Shown in pieces: positions 8,799-19,187 of a stretch of 51,256 nucleotides of DNA; positions within the stretch are counted from its first letter, which is position 1, and each line of letters starts with the position of its first letter. The notes under the pieces were generated by a model, which was not told the origin of the DNA, ran no database searches, and saw only the letters and a program-made list of their open reading frames with translations. The stretch comes from Acidimicrobiia bacterium. Its GTDB lineage: Bacteria; Actinomycetota; Acidimicrobiia; Spongiisociales; UBA5794. The translations under genes and the position numbers were made by a program. The stretch spans positions 1-51,256 of the forward strand of contig JABDJC010000033.1 of assembly GCA_013003395.1 (NCBI GenBank), in the 5' to 3' direction.

Positions 8799-9716
8799 AT
8801 GACCACAACCACCATCAGCCTCAGCGGCAACCCGAAGCGTCATCGCCGCGAACGGGTCGTCAAGCGCATCTTCTGGGCGTCGGCCGCCGTGAGTGTCTTG
8901 ATCTCGGCCGCCATCGTCATGTCCCTGATTGGTCGGGCAACGACGTTCTTCGTCGAGGTGGACAAGTCGTCCCTCGTAGACATCGGGTGGTTCCCCCGCC
9001 GGGGCCTCTACGACCTGCTCACCCCGCTCGCCGGGACGGTCGTTGTCTCGCTCTTGGCGATGTTCGTCGCCGTGCCGCTCGGGCTGGGTGCCGCCATCTA
9101 CCTCTCCGAGTTCGCCCGTCCACGCGTCCGCCGGTTTCTGAAGCCGATCCTCGAGGTTCTGGCAGGCATCCCGTCGGTCGTGATCGGCTTCTTCGCCCTC
9201 ACGTGGTTGAGCCCGAACCTGGTGCAGCGGGTGTTCGACAGCGCCGGCATCTTCTCGATGCTGGCGGCGAGTATCGGCGTCGGCATCCTCATCACGCCCC
9301 TCATCGCGTCGGTTTCGGAGGACGCCCTTCGAGCCGTACCGACCAGCCTGCGTGAGGCAGCCTTCGGTCTTGGAGCGAAACGCTCCGAGACCGTGCGCAA
9401 GGTCGTCTTCCCGGCGGCCATCTCGGGAATCGTGGCGTCGATGATCCTGGGCCTGAGTCGCGCCATCGGCGAAACAATGGTGATGTTCATGGTGGGTGGG
9501 GCGGTCGGTGGCGGCATCCGTGAACTCAACCCGCTGCGCCCGGGAACCACCATGACCGCGGCCATCGCTTCGGTGGCGACCGGCTCCGATCAAGTCGTCG
9601 GCGAAGGCCTCACGTTCGAGAGCGTCTTTGCTCTGGGTTTCCTCCTGTTCGTGTTCACGCTGGTACTCAACACGGTGAGCGACAGGTTTGTCCGGCGAGC
9701 GCGAGAGCGGTACTGA
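8799..9716 (+). CDS. pstC: Phosphate ABC transporter permease PstC
   Basis: MTTTTISLSGNPKRHRRERVVKRIF...; EVLAGIPSVVIGFFAL, LGLSRAIGETMVMFMV. ATG at 8799 chosen over the longer out-of-context ORF. Confidence 0.94.
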   Translation: MTTTTISLSGNPKRHRRERVVKRIFWASAAVSVLISAAIVMSLIGRATTFFVEVDKSSLVDIGWFPRRGLYDLLTPLAGTVVVSLLAMFVAVPLGLGAAIYLSEFARPRVRRFLKPILEVLAGIPSVVIGFFALTWLSPNLVQRVFDSAGIFSMLAASIGVGILITPLIASVSEDALRAVPTSLREAAFGLGAKRSETVRKVVFPAAISGIVASMILGLSRAIGETMVMFMVGGAVGGGIRELNPLRPGTTMTAAIASVATGSDQVVGEGLTFESVFALGFLLFVFTLVLNTVSDRFVRRARERY

Positions 9717-10669
9717 TGGCGAGCCGCGCCAATCCGGTGGACACGGCGACAGTCGTCCGTGAAGCGTTGATCGGTAAGAAAGCCGGTCTCCGAGGAATGG
9801 CGTTCGAGTTGGCCATGCTCACACTCCTCCTCGCCTCCCTGCTCGTGCTCGTGTTGCTGCTCGCGGACATCATCGGCGGCGCGCTGCCCACGTTTCGCTC
9901 TCGCGGGCTCGACTTCGTCACGTCGTCACTGTCCTTGAACCCGGACACAGCGGGAGTGGCCACCGGCATCATCGGGTCGTTCGGCATCAGCGCCATCGTG
10001 GCCCTGGTCGCGTTCCCGATCGGCATCGGCGCAGCCATCTATCTCGAGGAATACGCCACGGACAGCGCGGCCACCCGCTTCATCTCGACCAACATCCGAA
10101 ACCTCGCCGGGGTGCCTTCCATCGTGTACGGCCTCCTCGGACTCGCCTTGTTCGTGCGGGTCGTCGACCTTGTCGGCCTCGGTGGCCAGACCTCCGGCAA
10201 GAATGTTCTCGCAGCCGGCCTCACGCTTGCCGTGCTCGTGCTTCCTATCGTGATCATCACGGCGTCGGAGGCAATCCGTGCCGTGCCCGGCTCGATTCGC
10301 GAGGCGGGATTCGGAGTGGGAGCTACGCAATGGGAGGTCATCAGGCACCACGTCCTCCCCAGCGCAGCACCCGGGATCCTGACCGGCACCGTCTTGACCC
10401 TCGCCAGAGCGTTCGGCGAAACGGCTCCGCTCATCGTCATCGGCGTGGCCACCGGGTTCTTCGGTGCCGCCGCGAACGCCAGCATGTTCGACACGGTCAC
10501 CGGCCCCTACACGGCACTACCAGTCGTCGTCTTCTCCTGGAGCCGTCAATCTGTCGGTGAGTTCGCCGATACCCTCGCCCCTGCCGCGATCGTCGTGCTG
10601 CTCTTCGTCTTGTTCATTGCAAACACGACTGCCATCGTCCTGAGGAACAGATATGACAAACGCTGGTGA
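9716..10669 (+). CDS. pstA: Phosphate ABC transporter permease PstA
   Basis: [39 protein letters not shown]; overlaps the pstC stop. Confidence 0.94.
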   Translation: MASRANPVDTATVVREALIGKKAGLRGMAFELAMLTLLLASLLVLVLLLADIIGGALPTFRSRGLDFVTSSLSLNPDTAGVATGIIGSFGISAIVALVAFPIGIGAAIYLEEYATDSAATRFISTNIRNLAGVPSIVYGLLGLALFVRVVDLVGLGGQTSGKNVLAAGLTLAVLVLPIVIITASEAIRAVPGSIREAGFGVGATQWEVIRHHVLPSAAPGILTGTVLTLARAFGETAPLIVIGVATGFFGAAANASMFDTVTGPYTALPVVVFSWSRQSVGEFADTLAPAAIVVLLFVLFIANTTAIVLRNRYDKRW

Positions 10670-11570
10670 CCTCCGTCCCCCGTCCACGTTGCCGCTCGAT
10701 CGGCAGGCAACCGTCCAATCATCGCCGAAGGTGAGCACGGCCGATACCCTGGCCACCGTGAATGCGCCCGCCTCATCGATCTCGCCGTCCAACACGGACG
10801 AAGTCGTGCTCGACATCACTGACCTCAACGTCTACTACGGCGACTTCCACGCGGTGGCCGATGTGAGTCTCCCGATCCGTCGCAATCAGATCACCGCTCT
10901 GATCGGGCCATCGGGATGCGGCAAGAGCACCGTCTTGCGGTGCTGCAACCGGATGAACGATCTCATCGAGATCGCACGGGTCGAAGGCAGCGTCAAGTAC
11001 CACGGTGTCGACCTCTACGACCAGGACGTCGACCCGGTGGAGGTGCGACGTCGTGTCGGGATGGTCTTCCAAAAGCCCAACCCGTTCCCCAAGTCGATCT
11101 ATGAGAACGTGGCATTCGGGCCGAAGATCGGTGGCTTCTCGGGAAACCTGGACGATCTCGTCCAGGAGTCGCTGACGAAGGCAGCATTGTGGGACGAGGT
11201 CAAGAACAAGCTGTCGGAGTCGGCATTCGCCTTGTCTGGTGGACAGCAGCAGCGACTGTGCATCGCCAGGGCGATCGCCACGTCACCGGATGTGTTGCTG
11301 ATGGACGAGCCGTGCTCGGCTCTCGATCCCGTGGCGACCTTTCGCATCGAGGAGCTCATGCGAGACCTGAAAGAGGAGTACAGCATCGTGATCGTGACGC
11401 ACAACATGCAGCAGGCAGCCCGCGTGAGCGACCGCACGGCCTTCTTCACGGTCGACACGGACCGCAGCCAGCGCACCGGGGTTCTGGTCGAGTTCGACGA
11501 CACCGGAACCATCTTCACAAAGCCCACGGAACAACGGACAGAGGACTACATCACGGGGCGATTTGGATGA
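10653..11570 (+). CDS. pstB: Phosphate ABC transporter ATP-binding protein PstB
   Basis: Walker [48 protein letters not shown]; the exact start within the N-terminal extension is uncertain. Confidence 0.95.
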   Translation: MTNAGDLRPPSTLPLDRQATVQSSPKVSTADTLATVNAPASSISPSNTDEVVLDITDLNVYYGDFHAVADVSLPIRRNQITALIGPSGCGKSTVLRCCNRMNDLIEIARVEGSVKYHGVDLYDQDVDPVEVRRRVGMVFQKPNPFPKSIYENVAFGPKIGGFSGNLDDLVQESLTKAALWDEVKNKLSESAFALSGGQQQRLCIARAIATSPDVLLMDEPCSALDPVATFRIEELMRDLKEEYSIVIVTHNMQQAARVSDRTAFFTVDTDRSQRTGVLVEFDDTGTIFTKPTEQRTEDYITGRFG

Positions 11571-12286
11571 CTGAGATACGTAAACGATTCCATGACGAGT
11601 TACAGGGACTCGAAAGCGATCTGCAACGGCTCGCCCACCTCGTCGACGTGATGCTCGAGAAGGCGGTCGAACTCCTCACGGAGCGACCGATCGAGCATAC
11701 GAAGGCCGCGGTGAAAGAGATCGTCAACGCAGACGACGAAGTCGATGATCTCTATCTCACGATCGAGCGCCGCTGGCACGAAGTGATGGCGATGCAGACC
11801 CCGGTGGCCATCGATCTTCGGTTCATGTCGGCCGTCACCCACATCAACGCCCACCTCGAGCGTATGGGTGACGTCGCCGTCAACATCGCCAAGACGGCAC
11901 GCAAGACACGAAAGCTGCCGTTCACGCAGACCATCCTCGACTACCTGCAGGAGATGGGCGACGCCACCCGGCACATGATCAGGACCGCGATGCGGTCCTT
12001 CGCTCAACGTGACCACGAGCTGGCACTCACGCTGCCGACCCTCGACGACGAGGTCGACCGCCTCAACCGCAAGATGTACCGGGAGGTGGGCAAGAGCGAC
12101 TCCGAACTGATCGATTGGGCCATTCGGATGATGATCATGTCCCGCTACCTGGAGCGCGTCGGGGACCACGCCGTAGACATCGCCGAGCAAGTCGCCTTCC
12201 TCGTGACCGGTGTGTTCCGTGAGTTCGGCGAAGTCGAGGAACAAGGAGACGAGGCGGCCTCTCCGGAAGAGGCGAATGCCCGCTGA
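11567..12286 (+). CDS. phoU: Phosphate signalling regulator PhoU
   Basis: [30 protein letters not shown]...[10 protein letters not shown]...[23 protein letters not shown] at 11567 overlaps the pstB stop. Confidence 0.93.
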   Translation: MTEIRKRFHDELQGLESDLQRLAHLVDVMLEKAVELLTERPIEHTKAAVKEIVNADDEVDDLYLTIERRWHEVMAMQTPVAIDLRFMSAVTHINAHLERMGDVAVNIAKTARKTRKLPFTQTILDYLQEMGDATRHMIRTAMRSFAQRDHELALTLPTLDDEVDRLNRKMYREVGKSDSELIDWAIRMMIMSRYLERVGDHAVDIAEQVAFLVTGVFREFGEVEEQGDEAASPEEANAR

Positions 12287-12974
12287 CCCACCCCGCATCC
12301 TGGTCATCGAGGACGAACCGTCTCTTGCGGACTCCATTCGCTACAACCTGGAGCTGGAGGGCTACGACGTAGTCGTTGCGAAGACAGGAAGAAAGGGCAT
12401 GGAACGGTTTCGCAAGATCGCGCCGTCGCTGGTGCTGTTGGACGTCATGCTCCCCGAGATGTCCGGACTCGACGTGTGTCGTCTCATCCGAAGCCAGTCC
12501 GACGTTCCAATCATCATGCTCACTGCCCGCTCCAGCGAGGGAGACGTGGTGGCAGGCCTGGAACTGGGCGCCGACGACTACGTCACAAAGCCCTTTTCCA
12601 TGCGGGAACTGGTTTCCCGAGTCCGGGCGAACCTCCGACGAGCCCTCGAACAGGAGGGCGAAGACAGGGGCGAAGAACTCGTAATCGGCCCGATTCGGCT
12701 GAATCCGGGCCGTCACGAGGTCGTTGTCGACGGTGAGGTCGTCGAGTTCAGACCAAAAGAGTTCCAGCTGTTGGAGTTCCTCATGAGCCGCAAGGGGCGC
12801 CTGGTGACTCGGGAGCGGCTGATCGACGAGATCTGGGGTTCAGACTATTACGGCGACACCAAGACGCTCAACGTCCACATCAAGCGAATTCGGGCCAAGA
12901 TCGGTGACAAGAAGAAGCCGCGCCGGTGGCTCGTGACGGTACGTGGACTCGGCTACAAGTTCGTCGATGAGTGA
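12276..12974 (+). CDS. OmpR-family response regulator (PhoP/RegX3-like)
   Basis: [46 protein letters not shown], winged-helix C-terminus; overlaps the phoU end. Confidence 0.92.
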   Translation: MPADPPRILVIEDEPSLADSIRYNLELEGYDVVVAKTGRKGMERFRKIAPSLVLLDVMLPEMSGLDVCRLIRSQSDVPIIMLTARSSEGDVVAGLELGADDYVTKPFSMRELVSRVRANLRRALEQEGEDRGEELVIGPIRLNPGRHEVVVDGEVVEFRPKEFQLLEFLMSRKGRLVTRERLIDEIWGSDYYGDTKTLNVHIKRIRAKIGDKKKPRRWLVTVRGLGYKFVDE

Positions 12975-14289
12975 GCGATCCGTGATCGCGAAAGTCCTCG
13001 GACCTTCGTGCGTAGCGGGCATCGCCGTCATCGCAGCCATCTTCGTGCTCGGTGCAGGTACCAGTTGGGGTGCCGCGGCCGCGGCAGCCGTAACGACCAC
13101 CTTGATCGTGACCGGTACGGTGGCCGCGAGGACGCTGAGGCGCCACACGCGCGACTTGACGCAGATCGCCGGAGCGGCGCTGCTCGACAGCAACCAGACC
13201 ACGTCTGCGTCAGCGATCATCTCGACTCGCAACCCGCTCCATCCCCTGGCGCTGAGCGTCGACCGAATGCGCGAGGAAATTGAACACGGAGCCACGGTCG
13301 CAGTCGAGAAGCGGATTCTCGAGTCGGCGTTCGGGGCACTGGAAGCCTCAATCGCCATCATTGCGCCTGATGGCCGCGTGGCGTACGCGAACGAGTCGTT
13401 CCGCGAGTTCGAGGTTTTGCGTGTCGACCGAATCGAGACGAATGCAACCGTTGAGCGCTTGGTGACGGCGACCCGCAACGCGGGACGACCTCTCGTGGAG
13501 ACGACAGTCGTCGGCAAGCCCGCTCGAACGCTGAGGCTCGGGGCCGCCGCACTGGATGACGGGCACGTGGTGGTGAGTGCGGTCGACGCGTCAGAGTCGA
13601 ATCGGCTCTCGGCCGTTCGGCGGGACTTCGTCGCCGACGCATCGCACGAACTGAAGACGCCCATCGCCGCCATTCAGTCTTCGGCAGAGACGCTGCGCGT
13701 GGCCCTCGCCCATGGTGATCTCGATGCAGCCGACAAGTTCACCGCTTACGTCATCGAAAACACAACCAGACTCGGCCACCTCGTGAACGATCTGCTCGAC
13801 TTGTCTCGGATCGAGTCAGAGACGTTGGACGTGTCACCCATCGACCTGGCGGCCATCGTGATCGATCAGGTCGATAGCTTCCGAACCGCAGCCACAAAAC
13901 GAAACATCACATTGGAAGTGGCCGCGACAACCGCGATGGTCGCCGGCGACGCCAACCATCTTTCCATGGCAGTGCGCAACCTCATCGCCAACGCCATCCA
14001 GAACACCGCCGAACGGGGAACCGTCCAGGTGGCGATTCACTGCGGCGACGCCACGGCCGAGGTGACCGTTTCTGACAACGGCCGCGGGATCCCATCACGA
14101 GACCTCCCGCGCCTCTTCGAGCGTTTCTACCGGGTGGACCATGCCAGGTCCCGCACCGATGGAGGTACGGGACTGGGCCTCGCGATCGTGAAGCACGTGG
14201 CTGAGAACCACGGCGGGTCGATCGACGTCGAAAGCGCCTTGGGAGAGGGTTCGGCCTTCACCCTTCGCATCCCACGAACGCAGGGCTGA
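12967..14289 (+). CDS. Sensor histidine kinase (PhoR/SenX3-like)
   Basis: DFVADASHELKTPIAAIQSSAETL H-box; NLIANAIQNT, DNGRGIPSRDLPRLFERFYRVD, GGTGLGLAIVKH; overlaps the RR stop. Confidence 0.92.
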   Translation: MSERSVIAKVLGPSCVAGIAVIAAIFVLGAGTSWGAAAAAAVTTTLIVTGTVAARTLRRHTRDLTQIAGAALLDSNQTTSASAIISTRNPLHPLALSVDRMREEIEHGATVAVEKRILESAFGALEASIAIIAPDGRVAYANESFREFEVLRVDRIETNATVERLVTATRNAGRPLVETTVVGKPARTLRLGAAALDDGHVVVSAVDASESNRLSAVRRDFVADASHELKTPIAAIQSSAETLRVALAHGDLDAADKFTAYVIENTTRLGHLVNDLLDLSRIESETLDVSPIDLAAIVIDQVDSFRTAATKRNITLEVAATTAMVAGDANHLSMAVRNLIANAIQNTAERGTVQVAIHCGDATAEVTVSDNGRGIPSRDLPRLFERFYRVDHARSRTDGGTGLGLAIVKHVAENHGGSIDVESALGEGSAFTLRIPRTQG

Positions 14290-14316
14290 CACCGGAACGG
14301 CGGTAGATTGCGGCGC

Positions 14317-14982
14317 ATGGAAACGCCCGATCTCGAACTCATATACGTCGGCGATCCGATGTGTTCATGGTGCTGGGGTTTCGCCCCTGCAATGGAAGCG
14401 GTGGTCAAGCGGTACTCGTTCCCTGTCTCGATCGTGGTTGGAGGCTTGCGACCGGGACCTGCAGCGGAACTCATGGATGCCGAGATGAAGCGGTACCTCG
14501 CGCATCATTGGCATCAGGTCGAAGAGACGACCGGTCAGGGATTCGACCACGAGTTTTTCCAGCGTGACGGCTGGACCTACGACACCGAGCTCCCTTGTAT
14601 TGCGACGGTCACGATGCGGACATTGGCTCCGGACGCTGTCCACGCCTTCTACGCCAAACTGCAGCGTGCGTTCTACGCCTCGAATGTCGACATAACCGAC
14701 GTAGCGGTCTATCCACAGCTCCTGGAGGAGACTCCTGTGGATGCAGATCTCTTCATCGAGGAGATGCAATCAAGCGACATGCGCAAGGCGACATACGCTG
14801 ACTTCAGCCGAGCGAGAAGCCTCGGTGCCAACGGTTTTCCGACGCTGTTGCTGCGAGACGGCCTCGACCACTACATGGTTGCACGCGGCTACGTCCCGTT
14901 CGACCAACTGGACGGCGCACTCACCGGCTGGATCGAGTCGCATCACCCGACGGCAGCCGACAGCCTCGTGGTCACCATCTGA
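14317..14982 (+). CDS. DsbA-family (FrnE-like) thioredoxin-fold protein
   Basis: METPDLELIYVGDPMCSWCWGFAPAM (CxxC) and GANGFPTLLLRDG cis-Pro motif. Confidence 0.82.
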   Translation: METPDLELIYVGDPMCSWCWGFAPAMEAVVKRYSFPVSIVVGGLRPGPAAELMDAEMKRYLAHHWHQVEETTGQGFDHEFFQRDGWTYDTELPCIATVTMRTLAPDAVHAFYAKLQRAFYASNVDITDVAVYPQLLEETPVDADLFIEEMQSSDMRKATYADFSRARSLGANGFPTLLLRDGLDHYMVARGYVPFDQLDGALTGWIESHHPTAADSLVVTI

Positions 14983-15005
14983 CCCGCTGCGCCTGAGAGC
15001 GTTGT

Positions 15006-15440
15006 TCAGCCGCCGCCGATGTCAATGGCGTACGCGTCGTAGACCAAATCGGCACCACGATGACGGTGTCGCACGAAATCTCCCATGAGGGCCAAGCCGA
15101 GACGCCTCACTTCATCGAGTTCATCAGCAGCTTTCGCGCGGTTGACCGCACTCACCACGTCGGAGATAGACGAACTCAACTCGTCATGTTCACGTCGGAG
15201 TTGCTCGATCGTGGCCGCCAGCTGAGGGGCCTGCGCCATGATGCTGGAAAACAGACCGCCCTTCCGTTCGACTTCGGAAACGTGCACATCGAGCTCCAGT
15301 GTCAACGATTTCAGACTTCCGAGAACCATCTCGATCCAGTTGTCGCGCCGCGACGGCACCGCCAAAGCATGCTCGACGTGGTCCAGTGCTCGGCGCAGAG
15401 CAGCTCGATTCGCCTGCGCTGCTGATACGGCCTTGTTCAC
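15006..15440 (-). CDS. Hemerythrin-like helical protein
   Basis: 144 aa with HHE-like pattern: LDHVEHAL, LDVHVSEVE, REHDEL, FVRHRHRGADLVYDAY. Confidence 0.6.
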   Translation of the reverse strand: MNKAVSAAQANRAALRRALDHVEHALAVPSRRDNWIEMVLGSLKSLTLELDVHVSEVERKGGLFSSIMAQAPQLAATIEQLRREHDELSSSISDVVSAVNRAKAADELDEVRRLGLALMGDFVRHRHRGADLVYDAYAIDIGGG

Positions 15441-15482
15441 TGGTTCTCCTCGTCGTCGCTGCGCTTGCGAGCGTGACGGATG

Positions 15483-16133
15483 TCACTCCGCGGTTGCAAG
15501 TCCAATCGGACAGCTGACTCCCGTCCCGCCGATCCCGCAGTACCCATTGGGGTTCTTTGCGAGGTATTGCTGGTGGTAACCCTCCGCGTAATAGAAGTCG
15601 CCGGCAGGAGCGAGTTCAGTGGTGATGCCCGAATACCCGTTCGCGAGCAACTCTCGTTCGTAGGCGGCCTTCGACGCCTCGACTGCCTTGCGCTGGTCTT
15701 CTGAGGTCCAATAGATCGCTGAACGGTACTGCGATCCGACATCGTTGCCTTGACGCATACCTTGTGTCGGATCGTGCCCTTCCCAGAACGCCTTCAACAC
15801 TTCGTCGAAGGTGATGATCTCCGGATCGAATACCACCAACACGGCTTCGGTGTGCCCTGTCCGGCCACTACAAACCTCTTCGTAGCTCGGGTTGGGCGTG
15901 AACCCTCCGGCGTATCCGACCGCAGTAGTGATCACGCCTGGCAGCTTCCAGAAGATTCGCTCCGCTCCCCAGAAGCAGCCGAGTCCGACAATCACGGACT
16001 CAGCGCCTTCAGGAAACGGCGGCTTGATCGAATTCCCGTTCACGTAGTGGGTGCTCGGAACCTCGATTGACTGCGACCTCCCAGGGAGTGCATCGGCTGC
16101 ATCGATCATGGTTGACTTCTTACCGAACAACAT
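15483..16133 (-). CDS. msrA: Peptide-methionine (S)-S-oxide reductase
   Basis: [65 protein letters not shown]. Confidence 0.96.
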   Translation of the reverse strand: MLFGKKSTMIDAADALPGRSQSIEVPSTHYVNGNSIKPPFPEGAESVIVGLGCFWGAERIFWKLPGVITTAVGYAGGFTPNPSYEEVCSGRTGHTEAVLVVFDPEIITFDEVLKAFWEGHDPTQGMRQGNDVGSQYRSAIYWTSEDQRKAVEASKAAYERELLANGYSGITTELAPAGDFYYAEGYHQQYLAKNPNGYCGIGGTGVSCPIGLATAE

Positions 16134-16181
16134 GATGTGACCCTACCAATCCGGAGGCTCTACGCGTTGGCGTGAAAGGCG

Positions 16182-16613
16182 TCAGCTGCAATCGATGCGG
16201 AAACTCACTTGGCCGTCGTTGGCATCGGCCACGCCGAACAAGCGCCCGGTGAGGATGTCGCCGGTGAGATCGACTTCGACCTCGGTGGCAGTGGTGTGCG
16301 AGGCCGAGAAGCCTTCCGGGAGGTTGGAGGAGAATCCGGACATCGAGATCTGCGAACCGTCACGCTTGCCGTCGAAACTGAAGACGGCCTCAGAGCTCGA
16401 TGCCACAGCCCGGACGGAATCATCGGACAACGTACATTCCACCCCGAACTCGTCGCTGGCACCGTCGACGGTGATCGAGGCAAAGTGGGGAAACTGGCTC
16501 AGCGTCGCACCGAGAACGCCCACATCACCACTCTCGGCGCAGGCCGCACCGGCCAACGTCAGAACCACAAACACGAGAGTCCCTCTTCTTCCCACAACAA
16601 CTGAGGCTAACAA
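16182..16613 (-). CDS. Putative lipoprotein of unknown function
   Basis: N-terminal signal with VLTLAGAACAESG lipobox-like motif; small beta-rich domain. Confidence 0.6.
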   Translation of the reverse strand: MLASVVVGRRGTLVFVVLTLAGAACAESGDVGVLGATLSQFPHFASITVDGASDEFGVECTLSDDSVRAVASSSEAVFSFDGKRDGSQISMSGFSSNLPEGFSASHTTATEVEVDLTGDILTGRLFGVADANDGQVSFRIDCS

Positions 16614-16679
16614 GCGAACGTCAGCGACGGTTCACTGACGGTCCGCGCCGATCTACCGGCCGAGTGCAACAATCGGCGA

Positions 16680-17738
16680 ATGCTGTCAGTCATGACCAAG
16701 GCCGACAATTCAACCCTCTTGGTTCCAGGATCGCTGAATGATCTCGGACTGGCTGGATGGTCGTGGATCGACGTGACCGACCCTTCCGAGGCCGACATTT
16801 CGACGCTGAGTGAGCACTTCGATCTGGATCCACTGGTGATAGAAGATCTCGGCGAAGCGACGCTCTTCCCCAAGCTCGACGACTTTTCCACATACGTGTT
16901 CTGCGTCATGCACACGCCCGACGTTTCAGGCGACCGGGTGCTGACCAATGAACTCGACGTGCTGTTGTACTCGAACGCCCTCGTGACCCTTCACCGCCAG
17001 ACCGTGCCGGTGGTCGAGTCGATGATTCAGCACGCCCAGGTGACCCCTGGTTTCGCCGACGGTGGGCCAGACCGGATGTTTGCTCGCATCGCCGAACTCA
17101 CGGGCCGCAGCTATCTGCCATTGCTCGATCATCTCGACGTTCGAATCGAAGAACTCGAGGAAGCGTCGCTGCGTGGCGACCCCCAGATCATCGCCGACGT
17201 CCAGAGACTGAGGAGCGACACCAGCCGCATTCGAAGGGTTGTCGCTCCCCAACGCGAGGTCCTTCGCTCGTTGAGCGAGGGCGAACGTGGTGTCATCGGC
17301 GCACGAGCCGCTCGCCGATTCTCCAGCGTCTACGACCACCACCACCGAGTGGTCGAAAGCCTGGATTCGGCGAGAGTGCTACTCGGCTCGGTGATGGACA
17401 CGTACCGCAGCACCGTCGCCGAACGCACCAACGAGGTGATGAAGGTGCTCACGGTCTTCTCTGCGATTCTCCTGCCGTTGTCGCTTCTCGCGGGTATCTA
17501 TGGGATGAACTTCGCCAACATGCCTGAGCTGCAATGGCAATGGGGGTACTTCGGCCTCGTCGGCGCCATGGCCGTCGCCGCCATCAGCATGTGGCTGTAC
17601 TTCGTGCGGAGAGGTTTCATCGGGCGAGCCCACATCAGAGTCACGCCTCGGTCCGTCGGCAAAGGGCTCGCGGTGGTCGCCAAGGCGCCGATCAAGGTCC
17701 TGTCGGGGTTCTTCCTACCCGCCAACTCAGACGACTGA
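16680..17738 (+). CDS. corA: CorA-like Mg2+/Co2+ transporter
   Basis: C-terminal two-TM region with LLAGIYGMNFANMPEL (GMN motif). Confidence 0.92.
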   Translation: MLSVMTKADNSTLLVPGSLNDLGLAGWSWIDVTDPSEADISTLSEHFDLDPLVIEDLGEATLFPKLDDFSTYVFCVMHTPDVSGDRVLTNELDVLLYSNALVTLHRQTVPVVESMIQHAQVTPGFADGGPDRMFARIAELTGRSYLPLLDHLDVRIEELEEASLRGDPQIIADVQRLRSDTSRIRRVVAPQREVLRSLSEGERGVIGARAARRFSSVYDHHHRVVESLDSARVLLGSVMDTYRSTVAERTNEVMKVLTVFSAILLPLSLLAGIYGMNFANMPELQWQWGYFGLVGAMAVAAISMWLYFVRRGFIGRAHIRVTPRSVGKGLAVVAKAPIKVLSGFFLPANSDD

Positions 17739-17739
17739 G

Positions 17740-18393
17740 TCAGTCGTCGTCCTTCTCGTCGATGTTCACCACCAGCTGACCGCTCGACATCGAAGCGTCG
17801 AACTTCGAGCGATGGCTCTCTGATCGGAAGTCGACATCCACTTCCGATGGGCCATTCGAATCGATCTCGGTGGCGAAGCCGGCCTTGGGCACCGCGGAAA
17901 TGAGAACCACGTCACCGTCGCCGTACTCGATGGTGATGGTGCCACCGATCAGGGTGTATGACGCCCGTTGCATCGCAACCGCTGCCGTCGTCGACGTTGT
18001 GGAGGTGCTCGACGTCGTCGAAGTGGTCGTCACGCCCGTGGTTCCTGTCGTCGAGGTGGGAGCCGACGTGGCACTGGTCGCCGTCGATGTGCTCGATGAC
18101 GGGGAAGTTGTGGCTGTCGAACTCGGACTGGACGTCGACGAAGTGGCACCGTCGGGCCGCGTCGTCGACGGACTACCTGGCGTGGTGCTCGAGGTATCCA
18201 CCGGCACGACAACAACGTCGGGCGCCGGATCCGGCTCCAGCACGGGGACTCCAGCAGACAGCGGGTAGAGCGGCTGTTGATTCACCCTCGTGCCGGCTGC
18301 GCTGACGGCTTGCCAGGCGAAGGTGGCCATTGCAGCTGCCACCACCATCCAAGCGATGGTGAGGCCCGCAGCACGTCTCGACTGTGTGGTCAT
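17740..18393 (-). CDS. Membrane-anchored protein with long Ser/Thr-rich linker
   Basis: One N-terminal TM, about 75 residues of Ser/Thr low complexity, C-terminal acidic domain ending VVNIDEKDDD. Confidence 0.65.
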   Translation of the reverse strand: MTTQSRRAAGLTIAWMVVAAAMATFAWQAVSAAGTRVNQQPLYPLSAGVPVLEPDPAPDVVVVPVDTSSTTPGSPSTTRPDGATSSTSSPSSTATTSPSSSTSTATSATSAPTSTTGTTGVTTTSTTSSTSTTSTTAAVAMQRASYTLIGGTITIEYGDGDVVLISAVPKAGFATEIDSNGPSEVDVDFRSESHRSKFDASMSSGQLVVNIDEKDDD

Positions 18394-18503
18394 GGCACCA
18401 TGATCGCACCCAAGAGCGCCTACAACATCAACGGAACGTCAGGATGACGCGAGTTCCAGGCCAATACGACCCACGGTGGCCTATAGGGCTGCATAATGCC
18501 GCC

Positions 18504-19187
18504 ATGGCCAATGTGCTCCTCATCGAAGACGATCTCGACATTCGCCAACTCATGGCGCAAACGTTGTCGGCTCGCGGCCATTCTGTCGAGTCGGCGAGCA
18601 CTGCTATGAGCGGACTGGAAGTTGCCGTCTCGGGCACGGTGGACGCCGTGATCCTGGACCTGGGCCTCCCTGACCTCGATGGAGGCGACCTGTTGAAGAT
18701 GATCCGAGCCGTCAGCGCAGTACCGATCATCATTGCGACCGCACGGTCGGACGAACGCGAAATCGTGGGCCTGCTGGATGCAGGCGCAGACGACTACTTG
18801 GTGAAACCGTTCAGCGCAGCCCAACTCGAAGCCCGGATGCGCGCAGTGTTGCGTCGTGGCACAGCCACCGACTCCGAAGCGCCGATCACCGTCGGGGATC
18901 TCGTCATCGACACGGGCTCGCGTGACGTGACTTTCGCCGGGATGGCAGTCGAACTGAGTCCGAAAGAGTTCGACTTCTTGGCCTACCTCGCGGCGAGAGC
19001 CGGCCAAGTGGTGTCCAAACGCAAGCTGCTGGCTGAAGTGTGGCGCGAACCCTATGGCGGTTCGGATCGCACCATCGACGTGCATCTGTCGAGTATCAGG
19101 CGCAAGCTCGGTGAATCTGCCTCTGACGCGGCGTACTTGCACACGATTCGTGGTGTGGGAATCAAACTCGTCGACCCGAACCGGTGA
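18504..19187 (+). CDS. OmpR-family response regulator
   Basis: MANVLLIEDDLDIRQLMAQTLSARGH, VILDLGLPDLDGGDLL, GADDYLVKPF, winged-helix C-terminus. Confidence 0.9.
   Translation: MANVLLIEDDLDIRQLMAQTLSARGHSVESASTAMSGLEVAVSGTVDAVILDLGLPDLDGGDLLKMIRAVSAVPIIIATARSDEREIVGLLDAGADDYLVKPFSAAQLEARMRAVLRRGTATDSEAPITVGDLVIDTGSRDVTFAGMAVELSPKEFDFLAYLAARAGQVVSKRKLLAEVWREPYGGSDRTIDVHLSSIRRKLGESASDAAYLHTIRGVGIKLVDPNR

Noticed and set aside
18000-18250. Possible DNA microsatellite/CRISPR-like repetition
   Set aside because: It is the degenerate Ser/Thr-rich coding linker of the minus-strand membrane protein; no constant repeats or spacers.
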